Assembly: GCA_947455195.1 (NCBI GenBank)
Contig: CANGMI010000006.1
Coordinates: 186,001 to 250,000, forward strand
Direction of reading: 5' to 3'
DNA from: Pseudomonadota bacterium
Lineage (GTDB): Bacteria; Pseudomonadota; Gammaproteobacteria; Burkholderiales; SG8-39
Length of the DNA: 64,000 nucleotides
Positions within the stretch are counted from its first letter, which is position 1; each line of letters starts with the position of its first letter. Below the pieces are notes generated by a model. That model did no database searches. It was not told the DNA's origin and worked only from the letters and a program-made list of their open reading frames with translations. The position numbers and the translations under genes are program-made. Below are positions 44,401-52,006 of the stretch, in pieces.

Positions 44401-46817
44401 GACACGCCCAGCGGCTTCTGACGCAAGGCATCAGCCATGGCGCGCAGCGGTAAACCTGCGTCGACCGGTTGCCCGGCCGCGAGTGCCGTGAAGAGCCGAT
44501 CGAAATAGTGCGCAGCCGCATCCAGAACGCCGAGCAGGGCATCGCTCGCCGGATAGGTAGCCTCGATGAAGTGGTCGAGCAGCCGTTCGATCGCGTAAGC
44601 CGTTTCGCCGGCATCCAGCAAACCGACCATGCGGCCGGAACCCTTGAGCGTGTGAAAGGCGCGTCGCAGGGTGACCAGCCCGGCTGCATGGGCGGGCTGC
44701 TCGTGCAGCGCCGTGCGTGCCTGGTGGATCGTCGCAAGAACGTCGACCGCCTCCCGCCGATAAATCGCGAGCAACTCGGCGTCGATTGCTTCCGGCGAGG
44801 ATTCGGCCAAGGCCTCGACCTCACGCGAAGGCGCCGGCACGGGCTCGGTCGCAGCCGCGATCTGTCGCATCAAGGCTTCGAGCGCGGGCTTGTCATCGGT
44901 CGCCCCGCTGCGGCCCATCAGACTGAGCGCCTGAACCGCGCGACGCTCCAGGTCCGGGTCGGAGACGATGGCTGCATCCTGCTGGATCGCCTCCAGCGTC
45001 AGCCGCAGCGTTTCGCGGCGGCCCTCATCGGCGGGTTCATCGAGCCATGCGTCGAGTCTCTGCTGCGTCACCCGCTGCAACTCGGCCATCTCCATCTCGA
45101 CACTCGAGGCGGCCACCACGCCCGGGTCGGCATCACCCCGCTGTACCGGCGTCAGGGCCTGATCGAAATCGGCCGGGCCATGTTGCAGGGCCTCGGCATG
45201 GGCGCCGATCGCCGAGAGCACCTGCGCCACATGCTCGAAGTCATCGAGCAGAGGAAGATACCGCGTGCCGGCAAAGGCCCGCACGCGCGCGAGCGACTCG
45301 TCGACCCGGTCGGCGGCCGAGACTTCACCCAGCACCCTGAATGCGCCAGCAACCTGTGCAAGGAGGCCATCGACCCCGGTGAGCAGTGCGCGGCGGGTGT
45401 GATCACGGAAGAACCCGTCGAGCGCCTTCTCGACCGAGCGCAGGTTGACCTGCACCTCGGCAACCAGTTGCGCAATCGCCATGCGGTTCTGGGCGCGACG
45501 CACGACTTCGACGAGAATCGGGGCGGGCGCCCTGAGAACACCGTCATCGCCCTCGCGCCAGCGGCGCATGCGGTCGATCAGCGTCTGAAGCTGCTCGCTG
45601 AATTCAGTCGACAGCGGTTCGGGCGCCAGCAGGGCATCCTCCAGAAGAAGGAGCCCGGTTGCCACCTCGAGCGCGACCGAATCATCGATCGGACCCGGTA
45701 CTTCGAGAAACTTGTCGGCAACGGCCAGCATTTCTTCAGCAACGCGCGACAACGCCCACCGTCCCAGCCCCGCACTGCGATCGCGCAGGAGCACGGCCTG
45801 CTCGCAGAACGGCGCCACCACCGGGGTAAATCCGGAGGCATAACGAGTCCAGGCGGACTTGGCGCTCTGCACCACTTCCTTCAAGGCCCGCAGACGGGGC
45901 AAGGCCGCAGCGTCGGCATCCGCCAGTTCGTAGGTCTCGGGCACTGACCCGGCCAGCCGGAAGAGCAGTTGCACTTCGCGCAAGGCAGCGGTGGCCGGGT
46001 AGGTGCGCGCAACGTGGAACAGCACTTCGCGCGCCAGCCGTTCGGCAACGACCGGCGCCCCGGTCTGGGCACGGGCCTGCTGACGCTCCAGTCGCAACCA
46101 GAGCCGCGCGAGCGCACCCTCCTCGGTGACCAGACTCTCGCCAACGGCTTCGGCAAGCGCACTCGCCGCCTTCCAGAACCCGCGCACGGCGGGCAAGCGC
46201 TCGACTCGCCCGATGGCGGCCAGCGCACGGGACATTTCGAGCAGCCCTTGCGGGTCTCGCTCGCGCAGCCAGCGCAGCAAACCAACACCATAACGCGCGC
46301 GCTCACGCCGGATGAAACGCCGACGTTGCACCGGATCGACCGGACGAGCCAGCAGGCGCTCGCGCTCGGCCGCAGCTACCACCGGCACCAGTGGCGGGAA
46401 GTACAGGTCGACCGGATCAGCCTCGGACTGACGGCGTACCTGGCGCATGTCGCGATAGACCCCGAACAGACGCAAGGCATGGGCAGGCTGTCCGGCCAGC
46501 AGTTGCTCGAGAAAGGTCGACAGCGAACTGGCGCCACGATCGGCCAGGGCCACGAGCGACGCATCGGCAGCATTCTGCGTCAGGGTATCGAGCAGCGCCT
46601 CGAGCTCCGCCGATACCTGCGCCGGGCCCTCGAGGCCGATGAGCAGCAGCACACCCGAGACCTGATGCACCTGCCCGCGTACAAGGCTCAGGGCGGCGAC
46701 ATCGGGAGCCCCAGCAGCCGCCGAGCGGATGGCGGCAAGCGCGCGACCCAGCGCGAGATCGATCTCGCCCTTGACCCAGGCCAACGGACCGATGTCGAAC
46801 TGTGCGTCCTTGTTCAT
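41403..46817 (-). CDS. chpA: ChpA/PilL: CheA-type hybrid histidine kinase for type IV pili
   Basis: 1804 residues from ATG 46817. Order: FimL-like N-terminal region (VRGQVHQVSGVLLLIGL); phosphotransfer domains with His near 720 (AFHTLKGSGRM), 850 (AAHTMAGIAATAG) and 1037 (ALHTLKGSARTAG); Pro/Ala linker; CheA dimerisation segment near 1205; ATPase domain with NAVVHGIEDVETRR near 1390 and DDGRGLAVD, GRGIGMDIVRAD; CheW-like domain; C-terminal receiver with Asp near 1723 (MLVDIEMPRMDG). It receives signals from PilJ and phosphorylates PilG and PilH to control pilus extension and retraction. The number of phosphotransfer domains is below that of Pseudomonas ChpA. Starts 34 bases after pilJ; ends 63 bases from phrB. 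Confidence 0.94.
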   Translation of the reverse strand: MNKDAQFDIGPLAWVKGEIDLALGRALAAIRSAAAGAPDVAALSLVRGQVHQVSGVLLLIGLEGPAQVSAELEALLDTLTQNAADASLVALADRGASSLSTFLEQLLAGQPAHALRLFGVYRDMRQVRRQSEADPVDLYFPPLVPVVAAAERERLLARPVDPVQRRRFIRRERARYGVGLLRWLRERDPQGLLEMSRALAAIGRVERLPAVRGFWKAASALAEAVGESLVTEEGALARLWLRLERQQARAQTGAPVVAERLAREVLFHVARTYPATAALREVQLLFRLAGSVPETYELADADAAALPRLRALKEVVQSAKSAWTRYASGFTPVVAPFCEQAVLLRDRSAGLGRWALSRVAEEMLAVADKFLEVPGPIDDSVALEVATGLLLLEDALLAPEPLSTEFSEQLQTLIDRMRRWREGDDGVLRAPAPILVEVVRRAQNRMAIAQLVAEVQVNLRSVEKALDGFFRDHTRRALLTGVDGLLAQVAGAFRVLGEVSAADRVDESLARVRAFAGTRYLPLLDDFEHVAQVLSAIGAHAEALQHGPADFDQALTPVQRGDADPGVVAASSVEMEMAELQRVTQQRLDAWLDEPADEGRRETLRLTLEAIQQDAAIVSDPDLERRAVQALSLMGRSGATDDKPALEALMRQIAAATEPVPAPSREVEALAESSPEAIDAELLAIYRREAVDVLATIHQARTALHEQPAHAAGLVTLRRAFHTLKGSGRMVGLLDAGETAYAIERLLDHFIEATYPASDALLGVLDAAAHYFDRLFTALAAGQPVDAGLPLRAMADALRQKPLGVSDARDQTRLFRIFIEEATGLVERLSSVTVSLPATRSVSADAQRAAHTMAGIAATAGYPAVSGLAMALEGAMSGVSEPVPVPVQSLFIAAVGVLRDMIELVRGGGEPVAAVTLVTQLLPLAPPTASLYDNPLLEPDEGDDADLAPLDLAPPTLGAGDDGRAQVGLESGERASASEASGRPAAAPEELDLLDAGLLPFLVDEAQELLPRLGAALRAWDYAPHDGEHARALKRALHTLKGSARTAGALRLGAALHDMETLVDAVDSDPASVRQTIEQLLMLYDRASALFDQILQPDLAGFALSGGGIDEAARPAGEGALDAGPTQGAARALAPIPESSLPARDVQVMAPGMVEVSVPVTAGRPQASWSAATDAAASATAPADAAESDDPQQFEVDRIAVLRVRADMVDRLVNAVGEVSIVRSRIDGEVRNLKMALSDLTENVQRLRQQMREIEIQAETQMQSRTLLADDRQFDPLEFDRFTRFQELTRMMAESVNDVGTVQSSIGRVVDEAESALAAQQRLARDLQQDLLRVRMLPVSAVIERMHRVVRQAARETGRQAVMEVRNGQVELDRSVLERLTGPLEHILRNAVVHGIEDVETRRAQGKPDVGRITIDVRSEGNQVGIDIADDGRGLAVDRIKARAVAQGLLPADVDSDDARVAELVFQSGFSTADEVTPLAGRGIGMDIVRADIAAAGGRVALTFERDRGTRVSIDLPLTLIVTQTVLVAAGGGRYVIPASLVEEVRQLRGEELIECRRDGVARAPSGRSVPYFYLPHRLGDPLAALPEAAVASVLFVRAGASGAAIQVDQVIGNQEIVVKNTGPLLARIGGITGATVLGSGEIVLILNPVLLAQRPIEVPTIGVPSPQAAPERPLIMVVDDSLTVRRATERLLDREGFAAESARDGVEALEMARRTVPAVMLVDIEMPRMDGFDLVRHLRADPRLMKVPIIMISSRTADKHQRLALELGVDVFLGKPYREDELVGHLRRLIGRPTPAAQPAAAL

Positions 46818-46851
46818 GCCATGGATGTCCGGGAGCCGTGTTCGATTGGGG

Positions 46852-49308
46852 TCAGGCGAGCTTGAAGTTCGCCACCGAATCCTGGAGCAGGCCGGCCAGC
46901 GCCGCGAGTTCCCCGACCGAGTCCACGGTCTGCCGCGTACCCTCACTGGTCTGGCGATTGATCGCCAGGATGTTCTGTATGTTCGACGTCACCTCAGTCG
47001 CCGTTCGCACCTGATCCTGCGTCGATTGCGAGATGCCTTCGATCAGACTGGCAAGACGGCGCGACACCTCACCGATCTCGGCCAGCGCCTTGCCTGCAGC
47101 ATCAGACAGCCGTGCCCCCTCGACCACCTGCTGCGTGCTGCGCTCCATGGCGGCCACGGCATCCTGGGTGTCGGTCTGGATGGTGCGAACGATGGTGGAT
47201 ATCTGCCCGGTGGCACCGGCCGAGCGCTCGGCGAGTCGCTGCACCTCTTCGGCAACCACGGTAAAGCCACGCCCGGCCTCGCCCGCTGCGGCTGCCTGAA
47301 TCGCAGCGTTCAGGGCCAGTACCTGGGTTCGCTCGGTAATGTCGGAGATCAGCGAAACGATCTCGCCGATCTGCTGGGAGGATTCGCCCAGCCGCTTGAT
47401 CCGTTTGGCCGTGTCCTGGATCTGCCCGCGGAGCTCGTTCATGCCCGATATCGAATTGTGCACGGCGAGGGCACCCTGCTCGGCAGCCATCAGCGATTGC
47501 TGCGCCACATCGGCGGAGCGCGTTGCACTGCTCGAAACCTCCTCGATCGAACGGCTCATCGACACGATCGATTCGCTGGCACCGCGGATCTGGTCGGACT
47601 GCGACTCGGTTGCGACGAGCAGATCAGCCGAGGTCCGGTTGGCTTGAGCCGAGGCCGTTGCCATCTGTTCGGCGGCCACGTTGATTCGGGCGACCAGATC
47701 GGAGAGGCCCTCGATCGTGTAGTTGATCGAGTCGGCGATCGCGCCCGTCATGTCATCGGATACGGTCGCCCGCACGCTCAGGTCGCCCTCGGCGAGGCTG
47801 GCCATCTCGTTCATCAGGCGCAGGATGGCCTCTTCCTGGCCTCCGCTACGCGCCTGGGCCTCGCTTGCGCGCGATGCTTCGAGGGCCCGGTTGTGACGAA
47901 CCAGCATCACCCCGAGCGCAACTGCCGCCAGCAGCAGCAGCGCCAGCGGTATCAGCCACAGGCGCGCACCGCTGGCCTGATCGCGGTAGGCCTGGGAGAG
48001 CGCCGCGACCCGATCGAGCAAGCTGCTGGACTGCTCGATGAAAGCGCGAGTGGCCTCGCGCCCGCTCATGACCCCGGGCAGCCCTTCGACAATGGTGCGC
48101 ACGGCCGGTGCCGTCTCGTTCCAGACCGCCTCGAGCGCCTGCAACTGCTGTGACGTCTCGGCATCGCGAGCGGGGCCAACCCGCAACGCGGTGCTGCCAG
48201 TGATGAGCCCCCGCGTGATGTCGGAGAAGAGCGCTGCGTCACGCTCGAGGATTCGCGCGCTGTCACGATCGATGACGCTACCCACGACCAGCGCGTTGGC
48301 GTTCCGGTCGATACGCTGGACAAGCAGGCCAAGTTGTCCCGCCAGCGAGACCTCGCGTGCCGAGGGTGCCGATTGCAGCTTGGCCGCAGCGACCCGCTCG
48401 GAGTGGTCGAGCAGGGCAGCAGTGCGCCCGTTGAGAACCGCCAGGGCCTCGACGGCCTTGGTGAGCGGCCCCTGAGCGGCCAGCAGGGCCCCCAGTTGCG
48501 GATCGGCCTTGTCCCACTGGGCGCCCACATCGGCCAGAGGCATCTCGGCGCTGCCACTCGTGGCCGAGGCGCTGATCGACTCGACTTCACCGCCACTTGC
48601 CAGCGCTGAAAGGAGCGCGCCAAACTCGCCCTGACTCGACCGCAACTCGGTGGCTGCCGCGACCGTGCCCAGCGACACCTGCTGGGCCGCCTTGGCCATG
48701 CGCTGGGACAGCATTTCCATCCGCGTGGCGGCGGCCAGATTCGCGGTGGCCGCGCCAGTGCGGTGGTTCATCCACAGCCCGACCAGAGCCATCACCACCA
48801 GCGTCGTGACGAGCGCACGGCGCAACAGGGCCAGCCGCTCGACCAGCGACGGGGTATCGACCGGGCCTGGCGCCGCCTCGATCGGGCTGATCACGCTGGG
48901 GGTAGGGTCGGCCGGCGCCGGGGCGGCAGCGGGTAGCCCGCCAGAGGTCGACGGCACCTGGGTCGATGGCGCAGGCAGGTCTGGTTTGGCTGTCGCCGCC
49001 GAGGCAACCGCCCCGTCGGGGGCAGGCCAGTTGAGCGGCAGCGCGCTGGCGGCTGTATCCCCTTGCGCCTGCGACCCGGAGAATTCGAACGAGGTCGACT
49101 CCGGACCTCGCGCCTCGGCATGCAGGGCAAACATGAGCGCCGAGTGCTGCGCCTTGCGGTCGCCCTCTGCACGCGTGAACGGGCCGGCCAGATCGGAATC
49201 GGTGGGTGCAAGCAGGCGTTTGACCCGATCGTCGGCATCGTCCGAGCGACCGAGCAGTCGATTGATCAAGCCTCCCAACCGGCCAGAACCGGCTTTCCTG
49301 GTCACCAT
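46852..49308 (-). CDS. pilJ: PilJ: methyl-accepting chemotaxis protein of the pilus system
   Basis: 818 residues. A Pro/Ala-rich cytoplasmic N-terminal stretch of about 160 residues precedes the first membrane helix ([15 protein letters not shown], about 164-180). The periplasmic part has PilJ-type sensing segments ([19 protein letters not shown]). The second helix is [20 protein letters not shown] (about 449-468), then HAMP and a signalling domain with hairpin [24 protein letters not shown] near 660-690. The long N-terminal extension is larger than in Pseudomonas PilJ. It signals to ChpA through PilI. Confidence 0.94.
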   Translation of the reverse strand: MVTRKAGSGRLGGLINRLLGRSDDADDRVKRLLAPTDSDLAGPFTRAEGDRKAQHSALMFALHAEARGPESTSFEFSGSQAQGDTAASALPLNWPAPDGAVASAATAKPDLPAPSTQVPSTSGGLPAAAPAPADPTPSVISPIEAAPGPVDTPSLVERLALLRRALVTTLVVMALVGLWMNHRTGAATANLAAATRMEMLSQRMAKAAQQVSLGTVAAATELRSSQGEFGALLSALASGGEVESISASATSGSAEMPLADVGAQWDKADPQLGALLAAQGPLTKAVEALAVLNGRTAALLDHSERVAAAKLQSAPSAREVSLAGQLGLLVQRIDRNANALVVGSVIDRDSARILERDAALFSDITRGLITGSTALRVGPARDAETSQQLQALEAVWNETAPAVRTIVEGLPGVMSGREATRAFIEQSSSLLDRVAALSQAYRDQASGARLWLIPLALLLLAAVALGVMLVRHNRALEASRASEAQARSGGQEEAILRLMNEMASLAEGDLSVRATVSDDMTGAIADSINYTIEGLSDLVARINVAAEQMATASAQANRTSADLLVATESQSDQIRGASESIVSMSRSIEEVSSSATRSADVAQQSLMAAEQGALAVHNSISGMNELRGQIQDTAKRIKRLGESSQQIGEIVSLISDITERTQVLALNAAIQAAAAGEAGRGFTVVAEEVQRLAERSAGATGQISTIVRTIQTDTQDAVAAMERSTQQVVEGARLSDAAGKALAEIGEVSRRLASLIEGISQSTQDQVRTATEVTSNIQNILAINRQTSEGTRQTVDSVGELAALAGLLQDSVANFKLA

Positions 49309-49354
49309 GTCGTCTACGCTCCAACAACTGAGCCGGTCCCCGGCCGGGGATGAC

Positions 49355-49876
49355 TCAGAAACCTGTATGAAGAAACTCGCTGCCGTGTGCCAGTGCCGGC
49401 ACCGACAACTCGTGCCACAGCACGCCGTCGGCCGAGCGCAGGCGCTGGTTCAAGCCGTCGGGCCGTGAGGCAGGGGCTTCATCGACCGTGACGAAACCCT
49501 CGATCGAGCGCAATCCGATCACCCGATCGACCAGCAATGCGGCGCCGAGACGAAACCGGTCGGCGAGAAGTACGAGCCGGGAGCCCGGATCGATACGGGC
49601 CAGTGCACCGGATGCCATGCATCCCAGGTCGACCACCGAAAAGAGATTGCCGCGCACATTGACCAGACCGCGGTACCAGGGACGCGCCAGAGGAACCCCG
49701 ACGATCGGAACGACCGACACCACCTCCTGGGCTTCCTCGAGGCGCATGAACCACGAGAGCCCCCCGGCTTCGAAAGCGAGTCGCGACGAACGGGCCGGAT
49801 CTTCGGTGCTGGCGTTGCGCAGGCGCTCGAACAGGGCCTGCTGAAACTCGCGGAGGGTCTGGGTGCCGCCACTCAT
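49355..49876 (-). CDS. pilI: PilI: CheW-like adaptor
   Basis: 173 residues from ATG 49876, overlapping the pilH stop as ATGA; the frame is open to 49987 inside pilH. CheW fold: [67 protein letters not shown]. Couples PilJ to ChpA. Followed after 46 bases by pilJ. Confidence 0.92.
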   Translation of the reverse strand: MSGGTQTLREFQQALFERLRNASTEDPARSSRLAFEAGGLSWFMRLEEAQEVVSVVPIVGVPLARPWYRGLVNVRGNLFSVVDLGCMASGALARIDPGSRLVLLADRFRLGAALLVDRVIGLRSIEGFVTVDEAPASRPDGLNQRLRSADGVLWHELSVPALAHGSEFLHTGF

Positions 49877-50265
49877 GCGGTCGGGGACTGAGGCGAGGTG
49901 CCGGACAGTTGCGCGATGCGCGCCAGAAGGCGGGCCTGGTCGATCGGCTTCGTGAGGTAATCGACGGCACCCTGGCGCATGCCCCACACCACATCGGTCT
50001 TCATCGACTTGCTGGTGCAGAGAATCACCGGGATATCACGGGTCGCCGAATCTCGCGCGATCGCTCGTGTGGCCTGAAAACCGTTGGTGCCCGGCATCAC
50101 GACGTCCATCAGGACCAGATCCGGGCGATTGTTGCGGCACTGGAGAATGGCGTCGTCGCCACTCTGCGCGGTCGACACCTCGTAGCCAGCGCGCATGAGG
50201 CAATCGGACAGGACATAGCGGTCGGTGGCCGAATCGTCCACCACGAGGACACGTCGTATCGTCAT
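49873..50265 (-). CDS. pilH: PilH: CheY-like response regulator
   Basis: 130 residues, receiver domain only. Acidic pocket VLVVDDSATD, phosphoacceptor Asp54 in LVLMDVVMPGTNGFQ, conserved Ser/Thr in LCTSKS and Lys in YLTKPID. In the Pil-Chp system PilH opposes or tunes PilG output. Overlaps pilG and pilI by four bases each (ATGA), so stoichiometry is set by coupling. Confidence 0.94.
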   Translation of the reverse strand: MTIRRVLVVDDSATDRYVLSDCLMRAGYEVSTAQSGDDAILQCRNNRPDLVLMDVVMPGTNGFQATRAIARDSATRDIPVILCTSKSMKTDVVWGMRQGAVDYLTKPIDQARLLARIAQLSGTSPQSPTA

Positions 50266-50729
50266 TGAGGGCTACCCGGGGTTGTGCTGAGGGACTGCGG
50301 CCGATCGCTCGGCGCGCGCGCGCGCTGGGACGCGACATGCCGAAGCACGGCTCGCAGCAGGGTCTCGCTGGTAAAGGGCTTGGTGAGGTACTCGTCGGAG
50401 CCCACCATCCGGCCGCGAGCGCGATCGAACAGGCCATCCTTGGATGAGAGCATCACGACCGGGATGCCGGCGAAGCGTGGATTGCGCTTGATGATGGCGC
50501 AGGTCTGATAGCCGTCGAGGCGCGGCATCACGATGTCGCAGAAGACGATGTCCGGGGCGTGATCGGCCACCTTGGCGAGCGCATCGAAGCCATCCTCGGA
50601 GAGAATGACCTGACACCCGGCCTGAACCAGGAATACCTCAGCACTGCGCCGGATGGTGATCGAGTCATCGATGACCATCACTTTCAACCCGGACAGGTCG
50701 ACGGCGCCTCCGGAGTCCAGAGTAGCCAC
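50262..50729 (-). CDS. pilG: PilG: CheY-like response regulator
   Basis: 155 residues, GTG start with GAGG upstream. Receiver domain MVIDDSITIRRSAE, phosphoacceptor Asp65 in IVFCDIVMPRLDGYQ, VVMLSSKDGLFDRARG and Lys in YLTKPFT, closely matching PilG. A Ser/Pro-rich tail of about 25 residues follows. PilG promotes pilus assembly and cAMP synthesis in Pseudomonas. First gene of pilGHIJ-chpA. Confidence 0.94.
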   Translation of the reverse strand: MATLDSGGAVDLSGLKVMVIDDSITIRRSAEVFLVQAGCQVILSEDGFDALAKVADHAPDIVFCDIVMPRLDGYQTCAIIKRNPRFAGIPVVMLSSKDGLFDRARGRMVGSDEYLTKPFTSETLLRAVLRHVASQRARAPSDRPQSLSTTPGSPQ

Positions 50730-50821
50730 AGCCTCACCTCAATACTCGTCGCAAGAAACAGCATGAATACCGGTAACCGGCATTTCGGTTTTCGACGCAT
50801 CTCTGTCGGATGCGTGCCGCC

Positions 50822-50851
50822 AGTATGCACCAGACCGCAGACAGGTTCCAA
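50822..50851 (-). promoter_or_regulatory. Candidate sigma-70 promoter for pilGHIJ-chpA
   Basis: On the minus strand TTGGAA (50846-50851) and CATACT (50822-50827) are separated by 18 bases, about 93 bases upstream of the pilG start. The leader also holds the near-palindrome ACCGGTAACCGG. It is the best -35/-10 pair in the 293-base divergent gap between pilG and the methyltransferase gene; the rest of the gap shows no gene. Confidence 0.45.
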
Positions 50852-51022
50852 TCGTGAGTCACTCGCAAGCGGGGCCCACGAGGTCTGCCACTGGCCTGCC
50901 GCCTCGCGTCGAGCGGCCGATGCGGCATAATCGACACGCGCGGTGGGCCCGCCGCGCCCCTGCCGGGTCCGACACGGCCCCGACTGGAATCGACCACGGC
51001 GCCACCCGACTCGGGAAAAGCG

Positions 51023-51775
51023 ATGATCCGATCACGCATGAAGAGCACCGCGTTGTGCCTGCTGGCCCTGGGCATCCTCGCCGGCTGTACGGTGCCTGCA
51101 CCCTCGCCCGATCCGCAAGCGCTGGCACGCTCGGTCGTGGCCCAGCCCGACCGCTCCGAAGCTGACCGGCAGACCGACCTGCGCCGTCGCCCGGTCGAAC
51201 TGCTCGTCTTCGCCGGCATCCAGCCCGGGATGAAGGTGCTCGATCTGGGGACAGGTGGCGGTTACAGCACCGAACTGCTCGCCCGTGCGGTCGGCCCCGA
51301 GGGCGTGGTCTACGGCCATGATGCCGCACCGATCAACGAACGCGCGGCCGCATCCTTCGCGCGGCGCCTGTCCGGCACGGGCATGAGCCGCGTCGTGCGC
51401 GTGCTGCGTGCGTTTGACGATCCGCTGCCCCCCGGTACGCCCGCGCTCGACCGGATCACTCTCTTCAATGTCTACCACGACCTCCCGGCCAAGCCGGTCG
51501 ATCGGGCGCACATGAATCAACGACTGTTCGACGCGCTCAAGCCGGGGGGACTCCTCCTCATCACCGACCATTCGGCGGTCGCCGGGGCTGGCATCGAGAC
51601 CGGTCGCACCCTGCACCGCATCGACGAGGGTCTGGTGCGGCGCGAACTGGAAGCGGCAGGGTTTCGCTTCGTCGCCAGCGCCGATTTCCTGCGCCACCCC
51701 GAAGACGCTCGTACGGTTCGGATTGCACCCACGCTGCCGGTGGACGAGTTCGTCCTCAAGTTCGTTCGTCCGTAA
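51023..51775 (+). CDS. Predicted lipoprotein with class I SAM-dependent methyltransferase domain
   Basis: 250 residues; ATG 51038 is a possible alternative start. The N-terminus is a lipoprotein signal: basic start, TALCLLALGILA, then the lipobox L19-A-G-Cys22. The mature part has a Rossmann methyltransferase fold with motif I KVLDLGTGGGYS (about 71-82), an acidic residue after the next strand (YGHDAAPIN), and a C-terminal segment LKPGGLLLITDHSAV. A SAM-dependent enzyme outside the cytoplasm would lack SAM, so the fold may bind something else or the signal may anchor it elsewhere. Monocistronic and divergent from pilG. Confidence 0.85.
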   Translation: MIRSRMKSTALCLLALGILAGCTVPAPSPDPQALARSVVAQPDRSEADRQTDLRRRPVELLVFAGIQPGMKVLDLGTGGGYSTELLARAVGPEGVVYGHDAAPINERAAASFARRLSGTGMSRVVRVLRAFDDPLPPGTPALDRITLFNVYHDLPAKPVDRAHMNQRLFDALKPGGLLLITDHSAVAGAGIETGRTLHRIDEGLVRRELEAAGFRFVASADFLRHPEDARTVRIAPTLPVDEFVLKFVRP

Positions 51776-51794
51776 TTCAGCCGGGCGGGCGCCA

Positions 51795-51817
51795 GGCGCG
51801 CCGTCACGACGCGCGCC
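51795..51817 (+). terminator. GC-rich hairpin after the lipoprotein gene
   Basis: GGCGCGCCGT-CACG-ACGCGCGCC forms a near-perfect stem with one mismatch, starting 20 bases after the stop. No T-run follows, so it could be a weak or Rho-assisted terminator. Confidence 0.3.
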
Positions 51818-51880
51818 CGCACTTCTGCCCCCAGCCCCAACACCCGCCCCAGGTCGGCAGGCCCGCTCAGCCGCGGCCCT

Positions 51881-51909
51881 TGTCTGCCCTTGTCTGCCCT
51901 TGTCTGCCC
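51881..51909. repeat. Three-copy 10-base tandem repeat
   Basis: The unit TGTCTGCCCT occurs three times in tandem, the last copy ending in A instead of T, between the lipoprotein gene and metH. It is non-coding. Copy number is likely to vary between strains by slippage, and it sits 55-85 bases upstream of the metH -10 box. Confidence 0.85.
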
Positions 51910-51945
51910 ACGAATTGCCCACTGCATCCCACTAACGCCCACCTC

Positions 51946-51969
51946 GTTGCGCCGCAACATGCCTATAAT
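51946..51969 (+). promoter_or_regulatory. Candidate metH promoter with palindrome
   Basis: TATAAT at 51964-51969 is a consensus -10 box 37 bases before the metH ATG. Immediately upstream, GTTGCG-C-CGCAAC (51946-51958) is a perfect 13-base palindrome occupying the spacer. No good -35 is seen at the right distance (ACCTCG), so an activator might be needed. I saw no cobalamin-riboswitch-like structure in the 231-base gap. Confidence 0.45.
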
Positions 51970-52006
51970 CCGCGCCGGCCCAACCTGACACCCTCCACCC
52001 CAAGGC

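Noticed and set aside
43239-45947. Two long plus-strand frames (404 and 492 codons) opposite chpA
   Set aside because: Shadow frames of a conserved kinase with no family similarity of their own.
51776-52006. Cobalamin or SAM riboswitch upstream of metH
   Set aside because: No recognisable conserved core or paired-element layout by eye. A covariance search would be decisive.
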